NCBI GenBank assembly: GCA_902363835.1
Contig: CABJBM010000011.1
Location: 129,932 to 193,931 of the forward strand
DNA length: 64,000 nt
Direction: 5' to 3'
Source: Lachnospiraceae bacterium
GTDB lineage: Bacteria; Bacillota; Clostridia; Lachnospirales; Lachnospiraceae
Position 1 is the first letter of the stretch, and the number at the start of each line of letters is the position of its first letter. The translations under genes and the position numbers were made by a program. The notes beneath the pieces were generated by a model. It was not told the DNA's origin. It did no database searches and worked only from the letters and a program-made list of their open reading frames with translations. Shown here piece by piece: positions 61,122-64,000 of the stretch.

Positions 61122-63665
61122 TCACTGCTCAATCTTTTTTATATATTCTTCCTGCACCAACTCAGCCTGTTCACATGGAAAATCTGAAAACAAGTAAACT
61201 GTACTAGGAAACCTTAGTAGTCTGGCACGTCCGATACTCTGCTCTAGTTCACTTTTTATAAAATAGAGCTGTATTTCTCGTAACATCGGGTTATTGTATG
61301 TGGTAAACCCAAATTTATATCCTCCATATTCTATTATTTGCCAATGCAATGCATCAGAAGCATGAACTCCTAAATGGAATGCAATTAACTTATAAACTGT
61401 TTCTGCATTATGTGGAGTGCCTACTACAGCAATATTTTTACCTGTAAAAGCATTTATTCCCTCAGTATTTCCAAAATGAAGTCCATATTCATTATAACCC
61501 TCTCCCATTCCTTTAAATGTTATTATTGGAATATCGCCACAAATATCCTTAATTGAATTGATTACCTTGCCACCTCTCTTAGAAATATCCTTCCGGCTCA
61601 TGGAATAAGCTGAATATTGTATTAAACGCCCTAAATAGCATGCCTCCTTCTTGGGATACTCCTTAACATACCAGCCAAGGAAATATCGTCTGTACAGTGA
61701 CGGTGATAATGAGGCTGATAAAATAATGTATTTTGATTTAGGCAACATCTTCGGGTAGAAGTACTGTACCCCACCATCTTTCTCTTTATAATAGACAGTG
61801 GCCTTTACTAAATCATTAACGTTTTCCGATATGCCATATTTATAGAGATCTTCTTCTGATATTACATTTTCTTCTGACATCGGCGTCACTTTTTTATATA
61901 TATTATCCTTTGTATCTTTAATCTGTGACAATAATGTCTTTAACGCCAAAGGGCAATGATCCAAGCTCAGTACTTTTTCTACAGATTTTAGGCTGACCTT
62001 CTTTATATTTTTAAATAAATATAATAAAATATCTTCATCGATAATAACGGTATAACCCTTTAATTCAGCCTCTGATAAGGTAAGTAGCCTAGCATGAGTC
62101 GTAACAATATATTCAAATTTTGTTATATTCGAATAAAAACTTAAATACTCTTTGCATTTTTGAACTGCCAAGATTATTTCTGGGCTCCTTTCCTTCTCAT
62201 GATCAATAATAAATTTTCTCAGAACCTTAGCTGCCATTCTGCTTATTCCAATATCATAATAATATTTAACCTCATCGACCAGTTCCCCGGGCACCTTCAT
62301 TTCCTCAATAGAGGGGGTAACTACAGCATTGATTTCTCGTATATGTAATTCTTCTGCAACTTGTTGCTTTAATAAGTTTGTAGGAACTGCAATTATAATC
62401 TTCTCATTTTTTAGAGATTGTACAAGATTACAATATGCCTGGGTCTTACCGGAGGCAGTCTGGGCTGGAATTAGATATAGCCCATCCCTAATCTCACTCA
62501 TAGCATCTTTTAGACAGCTTTCTATATGGGCATACACCTTTTCCACGCTAACATATTCCTTAGAATCATCTAACCTCTGAATCTTTTCTCTTTCTGCTAT
62601 TGTCAGCACCATATTTGCTTTATGATTACAATAGTTGCAATACTTACAACCATTCTCACAAAACTGCGGTTTATATCCCATGGATTTAGCATATCCAAAA
62701 TAAAAACTCCAATCTTCTAGATCCTCCCCCCTGTTTTTAATATATGAAAGGAATTTACTCCTTCCCCCTCTTATATTAACAAAATTGGTCAACAGCAAGA
62801 ATTTTTCATTATGTTCAAGCTCCCCACCATTTAGAAAATCCCTATATAACGCACATTTTTTTTCGTTCTCTGACCATTTAACCCTAATTTGATTATTTAA
62901 TACTTTATCATCGCGCTTATCAGTCTGGTAGGATGCCATTTTAATAAAAAATGAAGATTTTACGTCATTTCCTATTATAATATAAATAGGTTTTTCCGAA
63001 AAATCTTCAATCCTACCAAGTTGTGATGCGCGATCAATTTCTAAATACGAACCATTTAAGGCCACTTTGTTCTTTTTTGCAAATCCTTTTATTGTTCTGG
63101 AATAATTAGAATAGTTAGTAATGTATTCGTATTTCTGATATTGCAGGGCCAAGCTTGCTATATTAAACGTTTCTTCTTGAAAACATATCAGACCTTTACC
63201 GCCTAAGAACATTCTAGAGACATCTTTACATTGTCTATCTGCATCCGGAAAGATTTCAAGCAATAATGCTAGTATTACCTTTGCTGCAATAGCATTACTT
63301 ACAGGACATTCATGAATAAATACAACTCTAAATCGTTCCGATAACTCCGTAGAGCTAAACGTATGATAGGCAAACGCAATTGGTAAGTCATATTTCTCTG
63401 CTCTGGTTCTTATCATTTCAAAAGTAGCCTCTGAATCAAAATCAAGAGCAAATATTTGCATTTCATTAAATGCATCTGACTTTCTTTCTCCATTATTAAA
63501 TACTGCCGGGCAAAATGAGTAACCATAATTACCCACATATGAAGCCAATTCCTCCAGCGATAAATTAACTGGTCTTTTTGCAATTCTTTTACTTATTTTA
63601 GCTATTTCTATTTTATCTGGCTTTACTTGATACTGTGTTCCATCTAAACTCACACTAATGTTCAT
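61122..63665 (-). CDS. Primase-helicase (AEP-like primase, Cys cluster, SF2 helicase)
   Basis: An 847-residue replication-type protein. The N-terminus is consistent with an archaeo-eukaryotic primase: IFALDFDSEA (DFD 75-77) and FPDADRQCKDVSRMFLGG. Four cysteines C336, C340, C343 and C346, with H348, form a zinc or Fe-S site like those in DinG/XPD-type helicases. An SF2 motor follows: QTASGKT (402-408), VIIDEDIL (Walker B, DED), ILSASLSPS and LEQSIGRARLLRF (motif VI). It would prime and unwind DNA for an integrative element. Start ATG 63665. Regulators and an excisionase-like gene lie beside it. Confidence 0.7.
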   Translation of the reverse strand: MNISVSLDGTQYQVKPDKIEIAKISKRIAKRPVNLSLEELASYVGNYGYSFCPAVFNNGERKSDAFNEMQIFALDFDSEATFEMIRTRAEKYDLPIAFAYHTFSSTELSERFRVVFIHECPVSNAIAAKVILALLLEIFPDADRQCKDVSRMFLGGKGLICFQEETFNIASLALQYQKYEYITNYSNYSRTIKGFAKKNKVALNGSYLEIDRASQLGRIEDFSEKPIYIIIGNDVKSSFFIKMASYQTDKRDDKVLNNQIRVKWSENEKKCALYRDFLNGGELEHNEKFLLLTNFVNIRGGRSKFLSYIKNRGEDLEDWSFYFGYAKSMGYKPQFCENGCKYCNYCNHKANMVLTIAEREKIQRLDDSKEYVSVEKVYAHIESCLKDAMSEIRDGLYLIPAQTASGKTQAYCNLVQSLKNEKIIIAVPTNLLKQQVAEELHIREINAVVTPSIEEMKVPGELVDEVKYYYDIGISRMAAKVLRKFIIDHEKERSPEIILAVQKCKEYLSFYSNITKFEYIVTTHARLLTLSEAELKGYTVIIDEDILLYLFKNIKKVSLKSVEKVLSLDHCPLALKTLLSQIKDTKDNIYKKVTPMSEENVISEEDLYKYGISENVNDLVKATVYYKEKDGGVQYFYPKMLPKSKYIILSASLSPSLYRRYFLGWYVKEYPKKEACYLGRLIQYSAYSMSRKDISKRGGKVINSIKDICGDIPIITFKGMGEGYNEYGLHFGNTEGINAFTGKNIAVVGTPHNAETVYKLIAFHLGVHASDALHWQIIEYGGYKFGFTTYNNPMLREIQLYFIKSELEQSIGRARLLRFPSTVYLFSDFPCEQAELVQEEYIKKIEQ

Positions 63666-63796
63666 AGTTGTCTGTACCTTTCTTATAAAATTATCATAGG
63701 GATTTTTATAGCTTTTATTGCTTCCAAATGATTTATTAAATTGTTAGAGGATTTGTAACTATTTAATAAAATAAATTTTAAAGGAGATTACCGACT

Positions 63797-63955
63797 ATGT
63801 TAGAACAATATGATGATGTTATTTCTGTAAAAGAACTCTGCAAGATATTGAAAATCGGAAGAAACAGGGCATATGAATTGTTACAGACAAACCAGATCAA
63901 GGGTTTCCAGATGGGGAGGCCTTGGAAGGTAAGTGTCAAATATGTTGGTGTATAG
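63797..63955 (+). CDS. Short excisionase-like HTH protein, C-terminally truncated
   Basis: ATG 63797 with AAGGAGAT opens a 52-residue protein: ISVKELCKILKIGRNRAYEL, LLQTNQIKGFQMGRPWKVS, then a short VKYVGV tail. It matches HTH_17 excisionase-like proteins up to the winged strand, where relatives continue with SKxAVExYI. The ending suggests a frameshift or a shortened version. It is divergent from the primase-helicase. Confidence 0.65.
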   Translation: MLEQYDDVISVKELCKILKIGRNRAYELLQTNQIKGFQMGRPWKVSVKYVGV

Positions 63956-63958
63956 AAA

Positions 63959-63996
63959 AACAGACAGCCTCTGTTTATAATTGAAGGCTGTCTGTT
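63959..63996 (+). terminator. Terminator after the excisionase-like gene
   Basis: Perfect 12-bp arms AACAGACAGCCT / AGGCTGTCTGTT with a 14-nt loop, directly after the stop codon. The A-run on the left also suits leftward termination. Confidence 0.75.
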
Positions 63997-64000
63997 AACG

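Overview
The window looks like a chromosomal segment of a low-GC Firmicute, most likely Lachnospiraceae (Lacrimispora / Enterocloster / Hungatella-like). The grounds are the AT-rich Clostridia-style genes with strong AGGAGG ribosome sites, the LysM protein type, lipoprotein-based ABC importers, a DUF5688-like gene and clostridial IS66 and IS256 elements. This placement is inference from gene content; no rRNA or other marker gene is present.

Layout. (1) 1-3464: left end of a Mu-like transposable element with helper ATPase, DDE transposase, Ner-like regulator, divergent repressor and a terminal array of TTCGTTAGT sites. It interrupts a GNAT-like gene. (2) 3848-5443: a LysM protein with a long Pro-Gln-Pro-Thr linker. 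(3) 5890-14157: a fructan/fructo-oligosaccharide locus. A LacI regulator precedes two permeases, a binding lipoprotein and two tandem cytoplasmic GH32 enzymes, with a promoter plus LacI-type operator readable at 12552-12604. (4) 14282-17447: accessory genes, comprising a nuclease gene broken by an in-frame TAG, a Vat-like acetyltransferase and a free-standing 5'-3' exonuclease. (5) 17649-25888: a catabolic operon with a YheO-type regulator, SDR, RbsABC-type importer, cyclic amidohydrolase, M20 amidohydrolase and RidA. It probably imports and opens a cyclic ureide such as allantoin or a hydantoin. (6) 26315-30741: an integrase relic, an IS66 element with an amber-interrupted tnpA, and an IS256-family element with an 8-bp target duplication. 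(7) 31152-47996: a one-strand defence island with m5C methylase, Eco57I-like N6-adenine methylase, PLD-SNF2 helicase, McrC, EVE-McrB, a GHKL ATPase fused to a Shedu-like nuclease, an HNH nuclease and an OGG-fold protein. Relics of an HTH gene, HsdR and Fic lie between and beside them. (8) 48679-64000: accessory or ICE/prophage-like genes, including a DUF5688-like protein, AAA_14/DUF4143 ATPase, zeta-like toxin with a 59-residue partner, RecT, a frameshifted YqaJ exonuclease, RadC, DUF932, zinc-ribbon proteins, XRE repressor with three operators, Mor-like regulator, primase-helicase and an excisionase-like HTH protein.

How the genes work together. Regions 3 and 5 are self-contained nutrient modules, each with a regulator, importer and cytoplasmic enzymes. 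The GH32 locus lacks its own ATPase and probably borrows a shared MsmX-type one. Region 7 is the most novel part. It contains a compact methylase-methylase-PLD/SNF2 module, next to an EVE-McrBC and a GHKL-nuclease fusion. The m5C methylase and the McrBC system in one island raise the question of how self-cleavage is avoided. Decay around the island (TAG, TGA, frameshifts and C-terminal fragments) shows rapid turnover.
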